DNA of 6,234 bases from CAYMRB01 sp964392615 (GTDB lineage: Bacteria; Planctomycetota; UBA8108), in the NCBI GenBank assembly GCA_964392615.1, contig CAYMRB010000527.1:1-6234 (forward strand), read 5' to 3'. Positions 1 through 5,120 of this stretch are shown in pieces. The notes beneath the pieces were generated by a model. That model did not search any database. It saw nothing but the letters and a program-made list of their open reading frames with translations, and had not been told where the DNA came from. Position 1 is the stretch's first letter. The number at the start of each line of letters is the position of its first letter. A program made the position numbers and the translations under genes.

Positions 1-432
1 CCCCAGCTCGCCCGCCGCGATGCCTTTCTCCAACCGCGCGCGGATCTCGTCGCGCACGCGCCGGAACACGACGAGCTTCTCGTCGTCGGTGCCCGTCGCG
101 TCGGCGGGATCGTCGAACGGCCAGTGCAGGCGGTCGACGCGGCCCGGGAACGTGGGGCACTCCGACGCCGCGTTCGAGCACACGCTGATCACGAGGTCCG
201 GTTGCGACTCGGTTCCGGACGGCAGGAACTCCTCGATCGACTTCGATCGGTGTCCGGACAGATCGACGCTGATCTCATCCATCGCTTGCACGGCAAGCGG
301 ATGCACGTAGCCCGACGGCTTCGATCCGGCCGACAGGCTCGTGAATCGATCGCTCGCCAGCATCCGCAACAGCCCCTCGCCCATGTGACTCCGGCACGAA
401 TTGCCCGTGCACAGAAACAGCACTCGCCGCAT
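1..432 (-). CDS. arsC: Thioredoxin-type arsenate reductase / low-molecular-weight phosphatase (ArsC-like), 3' end cut by window
   Basis: The predicted enzyme is cytoplasmic and reduces arsenate to arsenite using a cysteine relay recharged by thioredoxin. The visible 144 residues start at the ATG at 432-430, and no stop is reached before the window edge. Family members are about 130-145 residues, so little is missing. The phosphatase P-loop CTGNSCRS lies at residues 8-15 (CX5R, nucleophile Cys8). A second cysteine pair, Cys85 and Cys92, is spaced as the Cys82/Cys89 relay pair of the Staphylococcus and Bacillus enzymes. The WPFDDPA segment at 104-110 supplies the expected general-acid Asp. All three redox cysteines are present, which favours arsenate reductase over a plain tyrosine phosphatase. 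A GGGAGA ribosome site sits 8 bases before the ATG. The gene follows the phosphatase gene after 23 bp and is probably cotranscribed with it. No arsR or arsB is in view. Confidence 0.9.
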   Translation of the reverse strand, partial: MRRVLFLCTGNSCRSHMGEGLLRMLASDRFTSLSAGSKPSGYVHPLAVQAMDEISVDLSGHRSKSIEEFLPSGTESQPDLVISVCSNAASECPTFPGRVDRLHWPFDDPADATGTDDEKLVVFRRVRDEIRARLEKGIAAGELG

Positions 433-455
433 GGTCGTCGTCTCCCAACCCTCGA
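433..455 (-). promoter_or_regulatory. Short intercistronic gap with the arsC ribosome binding site
   Basis: The 23 bases between the phosphatase stop and the ArsC start hold a GGGAGA motif (446-441 on the minus strand), 8 bases before the ATG. There is no room for a promoter or terminator, so the ArsC gene most likely depends on readthrough from the genes upstream of it. Confidence 0.6.
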
Positions 456-1766
456 TCACTGAAACCGTCGGATCTCGCCGTCGCGTAGAAAGAGAAGAGC
501 GCTCGGCGTTCCCCCGTAGAACTCGTGGTTCATGCCCGTATCGATCATCAGCACGCGATGGTCGAAACGCCCCTCGATGCGCAAGCTCTTCGTCTGCGTA
601 TGGCCGATGACGACGCGCTCGACGCGTTGCTTGCGCAGGATACGAGCGACCTCACGGGCGAAGCCTCCCTCGTCCTCCTCGGCGAGGCCGCGGTACCACA
701 GCGGACCGTCCTCCCTGAAGAGGAGCCCCTCAGCGAGCTTCTCGAGGCGCTCGAAGAGCGGTGCGATCTCCGGTGCCGGCCCGCCGGCCGCGCGCTCGCT
801 CTCGACGAGCAGGTACAGCTCCGCGTAGCCGAGAGCGAGGTCGAAGACCTTTCGCTCCTCCAGCTCGTGTACCGTGTCCAGGAAGAGCTCGAGCTCCTCG
901 CGGGCTCTCGCATCGAGCTCGTCGCGCGTCAGCTCGGCGAAGCGAGGGCTGAGTCCCGCGTGCACGAACAGCGTGTCGTGCGCTGCGTGGACGATCGGCA
1001 GTCGGCGCAGCCACTTGCCAATTCTGCCGTTGCGTGCGAACGCGACGCGCTGGGCGAAGTAGCCGCGCGGGAACACGCGGTCGAACGACCGCGCGTTGAT
1101 GAAGCGCGCCAGCCCGCGGTAGTACTCCGACCGCAGCAGTGGGCTGCCGGTGTCGATTCGGGAGAGGATCTCCTGCCGCCTCCGAGCGCGCAGAGCGTCC
1201 GTCTTGTCGTCGACGTAGGCGGCGAAGTCCTCCGCCGTCACGTATCGCGTGTCGCCCGCGAGGTTCATCACCTCGTGATTGCCGAGCAGCGTCGTGACGC
1301 GTCCGCCCGCCGCAGCGGCTTCCCTCTCCAGGCGCATGACCAGCTCGACGACGAGGCGCGACCAACGGCCCCGGTCGACGAGGTCGCCGGTCTGGATCAG
1401 ACGCTTCGTGCCGCCCTTCCAATGCCCGTCGTCGTCGACGAGCTCGAGCGAACGCAGGAGACGGACGAATGCCAGCGCGTCGCCGTGGACGTCGCCGATC
1501 GCGATCGTGACCGCACCGTCGAGCGACGGTCGTGTGGCCTTTTCGGGCGTGTCCTTCCGCTCCGTCGCCGCGTCCTGGCGCTTTGCGGGGGCGTCCTGCC
1601 GTTTGCCGTCGACCGAGGTGTCGTGGCGATCCGGCTCGCGCAGGGGCGGGTCCTGCGCTGCGGCGGGCACCGCGCCGAGGACGAGCGCGAACGCGAACGC
1701 GACGGCGAGCGCGGCGAGCAGTCGGCGAAAGCGGGACGATTCGGACATGGGGCTCATGGCCGCCAT
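456..1766 (-). CDS. Exported Shewanella-like (PPP-family) metallophosphoesterase
   Basis: This is a 436-residue two-metal phosphatase predicted to act outside the cytoplasm. A signal peptide has a basic SRFRR stretch, a hydrophobic core at about 16-33 and a likely cleavage after AAA at 35-37. A charged, low-complexity linker (about 38-80, with KRQDA twice) leads to the catalytic domain. Metal-binding motifs appear in PPP order: GDVHGD (91-96), GDLVDRG (127-133), GNHE (162-165), HAGL (269-272) and IGHT (387-390). The roughly 100-residue insertion between GNHE and HAGL, the LWYRGL segment (356-361) and the IDTGM..YGG end match bacterial Shewanella-like phosphatases. Whether the substrate is protein or a small molecule cannot be read from the sequence. 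Start choice is uncertain: ATGs occur at codons 1, 4 and 7 with no strong ribosome site, and codon 7 would give the most typical signal peptide. The gene follows the HEAT-like gene by 51 bp. Confidence 0.9.
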   Translation of the reverse strand: MAAMSPMSESSRFRRLLAALAVAFAFALVLGAVPAAAQDPPLREPDRHDTSVDGKRQDAPAKRQDAATERKDTPEKATRPSLDGAVTIAIGDVHGDALAFVRLLRSLELVDDDGHWKGGTKRLIQTGDLVDRGRWSRLVVELVMRLEREAAAAGGRVTTLLGNHEVMNLAGDTRYVTAEDFAAYVDDKTDALRARRRQEILSRIDTGSPLLRSEYYRGLARFINARSFDRVFPRGYFAQRVAFARNGRIGKWLRRLPIVHAAHDTLFVHAGLSPRFAELTRDELDARAREELELFLDTVHELEERKVFDLALGYAELYLLVESERAAGGPAPEIAPLFERLEKLAEGLLFREDGPLWYRGLAEEDEGGFAREVARILRKQRVERVVIGHTQTKSLRIEGRFDHRVLMIDTGMNHEFYGGTPSALLFLRDGEIRRFQ

Positions 1767-1817
1767 CGTATCCGGGCGTCGATCACTCGCACGCTTCTTC
1801 CTGGCGAGACGAGGTGG

Positions 1818-3131
1818 TTACTCGTTCAAGAGCGTCCGCACGCCGGCGGCGAGCGCGTCTTGGAGCCGCTCGCGTTGCATCTCGACCCAGCGCTTGCGGT
1901 AGAGGTCCTGCGCGCGGGCCTGCGAGCGCTCCGACGCGGTGGGGCGGTAGGCGATGTCGGAGGGGAACAGCGCGCCGAGGGTCTCGTACGCCAATCGCCG
2001 CACGTGCTCGTCCGAATCGGTCAGCGCGTCGATTGCGAGCGGTACGCCACGCGTGTCGCCGACCGCCTTGACGATGCGCTGCGCGGCACGGCGCGTCAGC
2101 CCGAACGGGTGCGCGGCCGCCGGGGCGAGATACGGCACGGCCGACGGTCCGATCGCGATCAGCCGGCGTTCGGCACGCACGCGATTCGTCGAACGCTGGC
2201 GGCCGAGCTCGCGGACATGGTATTGGATCTCGAGGATCTCCTCGCCGGAGACGCTCTCGGTCACCTTCTCCACGACCGGAGTCACGAGCGAGAGCTCCTC
2301 GCGAATCACGGCGTCGAGCTTCGTGTCGAGCTTCTCGCCGAGAAGCTGGTCGAGAATCTCGTGCAGGATCTCGCGGCGGATCTCCTTGCGCAGCGCGTCG
2401 AGGGTATCAGCGTCCGGCGCGGGAATCGGCGGATCGCGCGGCTCGTCTCCGACGGCGGGCTTGGGCAACACGTACTCGCCGGCCGCCCTGACGAGCAACT
2501 CGACGTCCTCCCGGGGGATCGTCAGCGTGCCGAGACCACCGACGCGCAGCGCGATGGGTTGGTCCTCGGCGGACGGGATCAGGTCGCCCACGACGACGCG
2601 GCCGTTCTTCAGCACGGCGCGGTGCGTGGTCGCGATCACGCGTCCCTCGATCGCGGGCCGGACCCCGGCCTCGTCGAGAGCGACCGGATCGATCGACGCG
2701 ACGTTCGAGCGCGGAATCCGCAGCTCGCCGCCACCGCGCAGGCGCAGGACGAGCGTCTCATCGTTCGACTCGGGCGTTTCCTCGCCGATGTACACTCCGT
2801 TCCCGTAGTAGAGCTTGCCAGACTTCGTGGACACGCGCACGGGCTTGCGTACCGCCGCCGGAGCGATCGACCCGCCTTCCGTCGTACGTCGGAACGCGTC
2901 CCGGTCATCATCCGCGACCGAGCGCACCTCGTCGGCGCGCAGATACACGATGCCGCCGTTCGAGAAGCGGATCTTGAGCATCCCTTCACGGTCGGGATCC
3001 TGGACGGCCTCGCCGCGGATGATCGAGCCGTTGGCGAGGTGGATCGTGTCGGCCGACGCCTTCGGGTGGGATTCGAGGGCGAACGCCGCGAGAATGGTTG
3101 CGGCGAGCAGCAGGGCGAGAGCGACTCTCAT
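1818..3131 (-). CDS. Secreted protein with three repeated beta modules and a HEAT-like C-terminus
   Basis: I do not recognise a named family. The 437-residue product starts at the ATG at 3131, preceded by GGAG nine bases upstream. An in-frame extension to 3278 lacks family-like sequence and would bury the signal peptide. Residues 1-27 form a signal peptide with likely cleavage after ASA (25-27). Three related beta-strand modules follow at about 28-73, 98-149 and 170-213. Each has a Gly pair five residues apart (35/40, 105/110, 177/182) and ends in a similar strand: YLRADEV 63-69, RIPRSNV 138-144, TIPREDV 204-210. These resemble the small SH3/LSM-like barrels of exported planctomycete proteins. 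A Pro-rich linker (223-240) leads to a charged helical stretch (244-285) and a region of HEAT-like helices (about 315-390: IGPSAVPYL, then DEHVRRLAYETLGALF). No catalytic residues are evident. A scaffold or binding role is inference. It is probably first in an operon with the phosphatase and ArsC genes. Confidence 0.8.
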   Translation of the reverse strand: MRVALALLLAATILAAFALESHPKASADTIHLANGSIIRGEAVQDPDREGMLKIRFSNGGIVYLRADEVRSVADDDRDAFRRTTEGGSIAPAAVRKPVRVSTKSGKLYYGNGVYIGEETPESNDETLVLRLRGGGELRIPRSNVASIDPVALDEAGVRPAIEGRVIATTHRAVLKNGRVVVGDLIPSAEDQPIALRVGGLGTLTIPREDVELLVRAAGEYVLPKPAVGDEPRDPPIPAPDADTLDALRKEIRREILHEILDQLLGEKLDTKLDAVIREELSLVTPVVEKVTESVSGEEILEIQYHVRELGRQRSTNRVRAERRLIAIGPSAVPYLAPAAAHPFGLTRRAAQRIVKAVGDTRGVPLAIDALTDSDEHVRRLAYETLGALFPSDIAYRPTASERSQARAQDLYRKRWVEMQRERLQDALAAGVRTLLNE

Positions 3132-3140
3132 CGGGGCATT

Positions 3141-3144
3141 CTCC
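3141..3144 (-). promoter_or_regulatory. Ribosome binding site that fixes the start of the HEAT-like protein
   Basis: GGAG lies nine bases before the ATG at 3131. It supports this internal ATG, directly followed by a signal peptide, over longer in-frame starts up to 3278. Confidence 0.6.
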
Positions 3145-3220
3145 GGGTCGGGCTGCAAATCGAGATGTCGTAGCGGGGCTGCCAGGAACCGCCGCGGGGG
3201 CGGGCGGCAGGGTTCCGTTC

Positions 3221-3236
3221 GGCCCATTATAGGGCC
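3221..3236. repeat. Inverted repeat GGCCC-6-GGGCC enclosing the -10 box
   Basis: The five-base arms GGCCC (3221-3225) and GGGCC (3232-3236) are perfect reverse complements, and the six bases between them are exactly the minus-strand TATAAT. This could be a repressor operator or a small hairpin. Arms this short and GC-rich also arise by chance in such DNA. Confidence 0.45.
3226..3231 (-). promoter_or_regulatory. Candidate -10 box (TATAAT) for the HEAT-like / phosphatase / ArsC group
   Basis: A perfect TATAAT on the minus strand stands out in very GC-rich DNA, 94 bases before the start codon, and would leave a 5' leader of nearly 90 bases. No good -35 hexamer is found at 16-18 bp and there is no extended -10 TG. 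The promoter may therefore need an activator, or the match may be chance. The box is flanked by the arms of an inverted repeat, listed separately. Confidence 0.4.
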
Positions 3237-3248
3237 TGGCGCCGCCAG
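3236..3248. repeat. Perfect dyad CTGGCG-C-CGCCAG upstream of the -10 box
   Basis: Two six-base arms are perfect reverse complements around a single central base. The dyad abuts the GGCCC/GGGCC repeat and covers part of the spacer and -35 zone expected for the TATAAT box. A regulator site is possible but unproven. Confidence 0.35.
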
Positions 3249-3260
3249 ACCTGCGTCGCT

Positions 3261-3294
3261 CCTCCAAGTCCTTCGCATGCGAGGAGTTGGGAGG
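3261..3294 (-). terminator. Imperfect hairpin downstream of hisF, possible terminator
   Basis: CCTCCAA (3261-3267) can pair with TTGGGAGG (3287-3294) with one bulged G. Inside it, TCGCATGCGA (3273-3282) is a perfect palindrome. It lies 55 bases past the hisF stop and could end hisHF transcription. There is no T-tract after it on the minus strand, so a classical intrinsic terminator is not supported. It could equally be a regulatory site for the next gene. Confidence 0.25.
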
Positions 3295-3348
3295 CGGGTC
3301 TCAGATATCGCAGGCGGCGGGATAGCGCGCCGCGACCGGCCGGCTCGC

Positions 3349-4143
3349 TCAGTCGGCGGCGGGGGGCGGGATCGGCCGCACGCGGATGCCGGCGTCGGCC
3401 ATCGCCGTCTTGATCCCCGCGATCGTGTGCGTACCGAAGTGCACCATGCTGGCGATCAGGGCCGCGTCGGCACCGCCCTCGGTCAAGACGGCGTTGATGT
3501 GCTCCGTCTCGCCGGCACCGCCGCTCGCGATGACCGGAATGCCGACCGCGTCGGAGATCATCGATGTGACGGTCAGCTCGTAGCCGTCGCGAGTGCCGTC
3601 GGCGTCGATCGAGTTCAGGCAGATCTCGCCGACGCCGAGGTCCTCGGCGCGACGCGCCCAATCGAGTGCGTCGATGCCGGTGCGCTCGCGGCCGCCCTTG
3701 ACGACGATCTCGTATCCCGACGGGATCGCGTCGGTCTTCTCGACCTTCAGCGCGTCCATGCCGAGCACGATGCACTGCCGTCCGAACGCGCGAGCGCCTG
3801 CCGCGATGATCTGCGGGTCGCGCACGGCCAGCGAGTTGACGCTGATCTTCTCGGCGCCGGCCAGAAGCACATCCCGCATATCGTCGAGGTTGCGGATGCC
3901 GCCGCCGACCGAGAACGGGATGAACACGCGCTCGGCGACCTCGCGCACCATCTCGAGGTCGATCGGACGCCCTTCCGCCGATGCGGTGATGTCGTAGAAC
4001 ACCAGCTCGTCGACGCCGTCGCGGTAGTACTCGGCGGCCATCTCGACCGGATCGCCGATGTCGACGTTGCCCTCGAAGCGGACGCCCTTTGTCGTCTTGC
4101 GGTCGCGGACGTCGAGGCAGATGATCAGGCGTTTCGACAGCAT
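3349..4143 (-). CDS. hisF: Imidazole glycerol phosphate synthase, cyclase subunit HisF
   Basis: HisF is the (beta/alpha)8-barrel cyclase half of the HisHF complex in the cytoplasm. It combines PRFAR with ammonia delivered by HisH to give imidazole glycerol phosphate for histidine and AICAR for purine synthesis. The product is 264 residues, slightly longer than the usual 250-258 because of a Pro/Ala C-terminal tail. Catalytic Asp11 (CLDV, 9-12) and Asp130 (GMDAL, 129-132... in the loop after strand 5) are present. Arg5, Glu46, Lys99 and Glu167, which form the ammonia gate in the Thermotoga enzyme, align at the same numbers. Phosphate-binding SVGGGIRN (78-85) and SGGAG (207-211) are intact. The first loop reads DVRDRKTTKG rather than the common DVKDGRVVKG type, keeping the Lys at 19. 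The start at 4143 is the normal family start. It follows hisH by 11 bp. Confidence 0.97.
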   Translation of the reverse strand: MLSKRLIICLDVRDRKTTKGVRFEGNVDIGDPVEMAAEYYRDGVDELVFYDITASAEGRPIDLEMVREVAERVFIPFSVGGGIRNLDDMRDVLLAGAEKISVNSLAVRDPQIIAAGARAFGRQCIVLGMDALKVEKTDAIPSGYEIVVKGGRERTGIDALDWARRAEDLGVGEICLNSIDADGTRDGYELTVTSMISDAVGIPVIASGGAGETEHINAVLTEGGADAALIASMVHFGTHTIAGIKTAMADAGIRVRPIPPPAAD

Positions 4144-4157
4144 CGATCGGACCCTCA
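4144..4157 (-). promoter_or_regulatory. hisF ribosome site overlapping the hisH stop codon
   Basis: On the minus strand the hisH stop TGA runs straight into GGG, so the GAGGG ribosome site for hisF shares bases with the stop codon, about nine bases before the hisF ATG. This arrangement suits translational coupling, which would help to make the two subunits in equal amounts. Confidence 0.6.
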
Positions 4158-4790
4158 GTCGGCAGGCGTCCAGCCGAGGAAGTTCTCGAAGAGGCGCAAG
4201 CCGGGCGGGCCGCTCTTCTCCGGGTGGAACTGCACAGCGACCAGGTTGCGGTGCGCGACGACCGCGGCGAAGTCGATCTCGCCGTACGTGCAGGTGCCGA
4301 GCACACACGCGGCATCTCGCGGTCGGACGTGGTAGCTGTGGACGAAGTAAAACTGGCTCGCGGGAGGGATGCCGGCGAGCACCGGATGGCTCGGCTGATC
4401 GTCCGCGAAGCGCACCTCGTTCCAGCCCATGTGCGGGATCTTGCGCCGCACGCCGGCCGGGAACCGGAAGTGGATGACATCGCCTTCGAGCAAGCCGAGG
4501 CACTCCGTGCCGCCATCCTCCTCGCTGTGCGACAGCGTGACCTGGCAGCCGATGCAGATGCCGAGGATCGGCTTGCCGGCCGCGAACGCGTCGCAGAGCG
4601 CGCGGTCGAGGCCGAGCTTGCGGAGGTTCTCCATCGACGCGCCGGCCGCGCCGACGCCCGGGAAGATCACGCGATCGGCGCGGCGGATCACGTCGGGGTC
4701 GCGCGTGACGGTCGGAGTCGCTCCGAGGTGGCGAACGGCGCGTTCGACGCTCGCCAGGTTGCCGGCGTCGTAGTCGAGGATGCTGATCAT
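4155..4790 (-). CDS. hisH: Imidazole glycerol phosphate synthase, glutamine amidotransferase subunit HisH
   Basis: HisH is the class I glutaminase half of IGP synthase. It hydrolyses glutamine and passes ammonia through the HisF barrel. The product is 211 residues, normal for the family (about 200-215). The start at 4790 gives the canonical HisH N-terminus MISILDYDAGN. An in-frame extension upstream to 5051 is low-complexity Arg/Asn/Pro sequence and is rejected. The catalytic triad is Cys79 in GICIGCQ (77-83), His189 and Glu191 in FHPEKSG (188-194). PGVGA (44-48) forms the oxyanion-strand region, and PHMGWNEV (119-126) matches the conserved interface stretch. The nucleophile elbow has Ile80 and Cys82 where many HisH proteins have Leu and Met, a mild variant. 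No ribosome site precedes the ATG, and a candidate promoter places the transcript start only about 20 bases upstream. It is coupled to hisF. Confidence 0.97.
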   Translation of the reverse strand: MISILDYDAGNLASVERAVRHLGATPTVTRDPDVIRRADRVIFPGVGAAGASMENLRKLGLDRALCDAFAAGKPILGICIGCQVTLSHSEEDGGTECLGLLEGDVIHFRFPAGVRRKIPHMGWNEVRFADDQPSHPVLAGIPPASQFYFVHSYHVRPRDAACVLGTCTYGEIDFAAVVAHRNLVAVQFHPEKSGPPGLRLFENFLGWTPAD

Positions 4791-4818
4791 GGGGGTGCGT
4801 CGCGGACGGAAAGGCGCG

Positions 4819-4847
4819 ATTGTACGCGAAGGCGTGGGGGATGGCCA
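4819..4847 (-). promoter_or_regulatory. Candidate sigma-70-type promoter for hisHF
   Basis: On the minus strand, TACAAT (4824-4819, five of six matches to TATAAT) follows TGGCCA (4847-4842, four of six matches to TTGACA) with a 17-bp spacer. A start about seven bases downstream gives a leader of roughly 20 bases, consistent with the lack of a ribosome site before hisH. This is judged by eye only, and no attenuator-like His-codon leader is seen. Confidence 0.45.
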
Positions 4848-4969
4848 TCCGCCTGGGCTGGCCGGGTGCACCCGCGGAGTTGCGAAAACCGTAGGCGCGT
4901 GAGGAGTGAGGGTGGCGATGGCGGGGCCGGTGTCGGAGCGGCTCGAGGGATTCGACAGGAGGGAACGCA

Positions 4970-5000
4970 GATTACGCCGATTGCGCCGATTGCGCCGATT
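4970..5000. repeat. Tandem 9-bp repeat (GATTGCGCC) in intergenic DNA
   Basis: Three 9-bp units in a row read GATTACGCC, GATTGCGCC and GATTGCGCC, followed by a partial GATT. The preceding bases ACGCA extend the resemblance to short-period intergenic repeats built from CGCAGATT-like units that I recall from several environmental bacterial genomes. The function is unknown. Confidence 0.7.
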
Positions 5001-5079
5001 CATCGAACCGTGTTGGCGAAGCGCCTGTAACCGGCGCCCGTTGCCGGGCACGAGCGATCTGCAGCCTGTTTTCGTGACC

Positions 5080-5098
5080 CGGGCTGCGCCGTAGCCCG
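5080..5098 (+). other. Small hairpin just upstream of the pseudouridine synthase gene
   Basis: CGGGCT (5080-5085) and AGCCCG (5093-5098) form a perfect six-base-pair stem with a seven-base loop, ending 22 bases before the ATG at 5121. It could be part of the 5' leader or a site for a regulator. There is no T-tract, so it is not called a terminator. Confidence 0.35.
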
Positions 5099-5120
5099 CC
5101 GCGTGATAGCATGCGTCTCC

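Larger units (their letters stand above)
4791..5120. other. Intergenic region between divergent hisH and pseudouridine synthase genes
   Basis: This 330-bp gene-free stretch holds the candidate hisHF promoter near 4819-4847, a 9-bp tandem repeat at 4970-5000 and two small hairpins: GCCCG/CGGGC at 5036-5049 and CGGGCT/AGCCCG at 5080-5098. An AGGAGG motif at 4957-4962 resembles a ribosome site but no plausible coding start follows it. No tRNA or recognised riboswitch is visible. I could not identify a convincing plus-strand promoter for the pseudouridine synthase gene. Confidence 0.7.

Noticed and set aside
525..3173. An 882-codon open frame on the plus strand, opposite the phosphatase and HEAT-like genes
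   Set aside because: Its product has no recognisable domain and is an Arg/Val/Asp-rich mix typical of antisense frames in high-GC DNA. The minus-strand genes over the same bases have clear motifs and signal peptides.
3132..3278. A longer N-terminus for the HEAT-like protein
   Set aside because: The extension is Arg/Pro-rich, would place the signal peptide 49 residues inside the protein, and overlaps the candidate promoter. GGAG supports the ATG at 3131.
2815..4335. A 506-codon plus-strand open frame across the HEAT-like gene, the intergenic gap and hisF
   Set aside because: It runs antisense through the well-supported hisF and shows no motif. It is a shadow of the GC-rich minus-strand genes.
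4144..4848. A longer HisF or a HisH-HisF fusion in the hisF frame
   Set aside because: The upstream part of that frame is a shadow of hisH. The real HisF starts at 4143 with its own ribosome site.
4971..5030. A small leader peptide starting at an ATT eight bases after AGGAGG, with ITPIAPIAPI repeats
   Set aside because: It needs a rare ATT start, encodes only the repeat and has no link to the downstream gene. There is no His-codon run of the kind expected in a his attenuator.
5036..5049. Hairpin GCCCG-TTGC-CGGGC as a terminator
   Set aside because: The stem is only five base pairs with no T-tract, and no gene ends just before it on either strand.
4791..5051. A longer N-terminus for HisH
   Set aside because: MISILDYDAGN is the normal HisH start. 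The extra 87 residues include NRR repeats that only reflect the intergenic 9-bp repeat.
4906..5094. A 62-codon plus-strand open frame before the pseudouridine synthase gene
   Set aside because: It is Arg-rich from the repeat, has no clear ribosome site and resembles nothing known to me.
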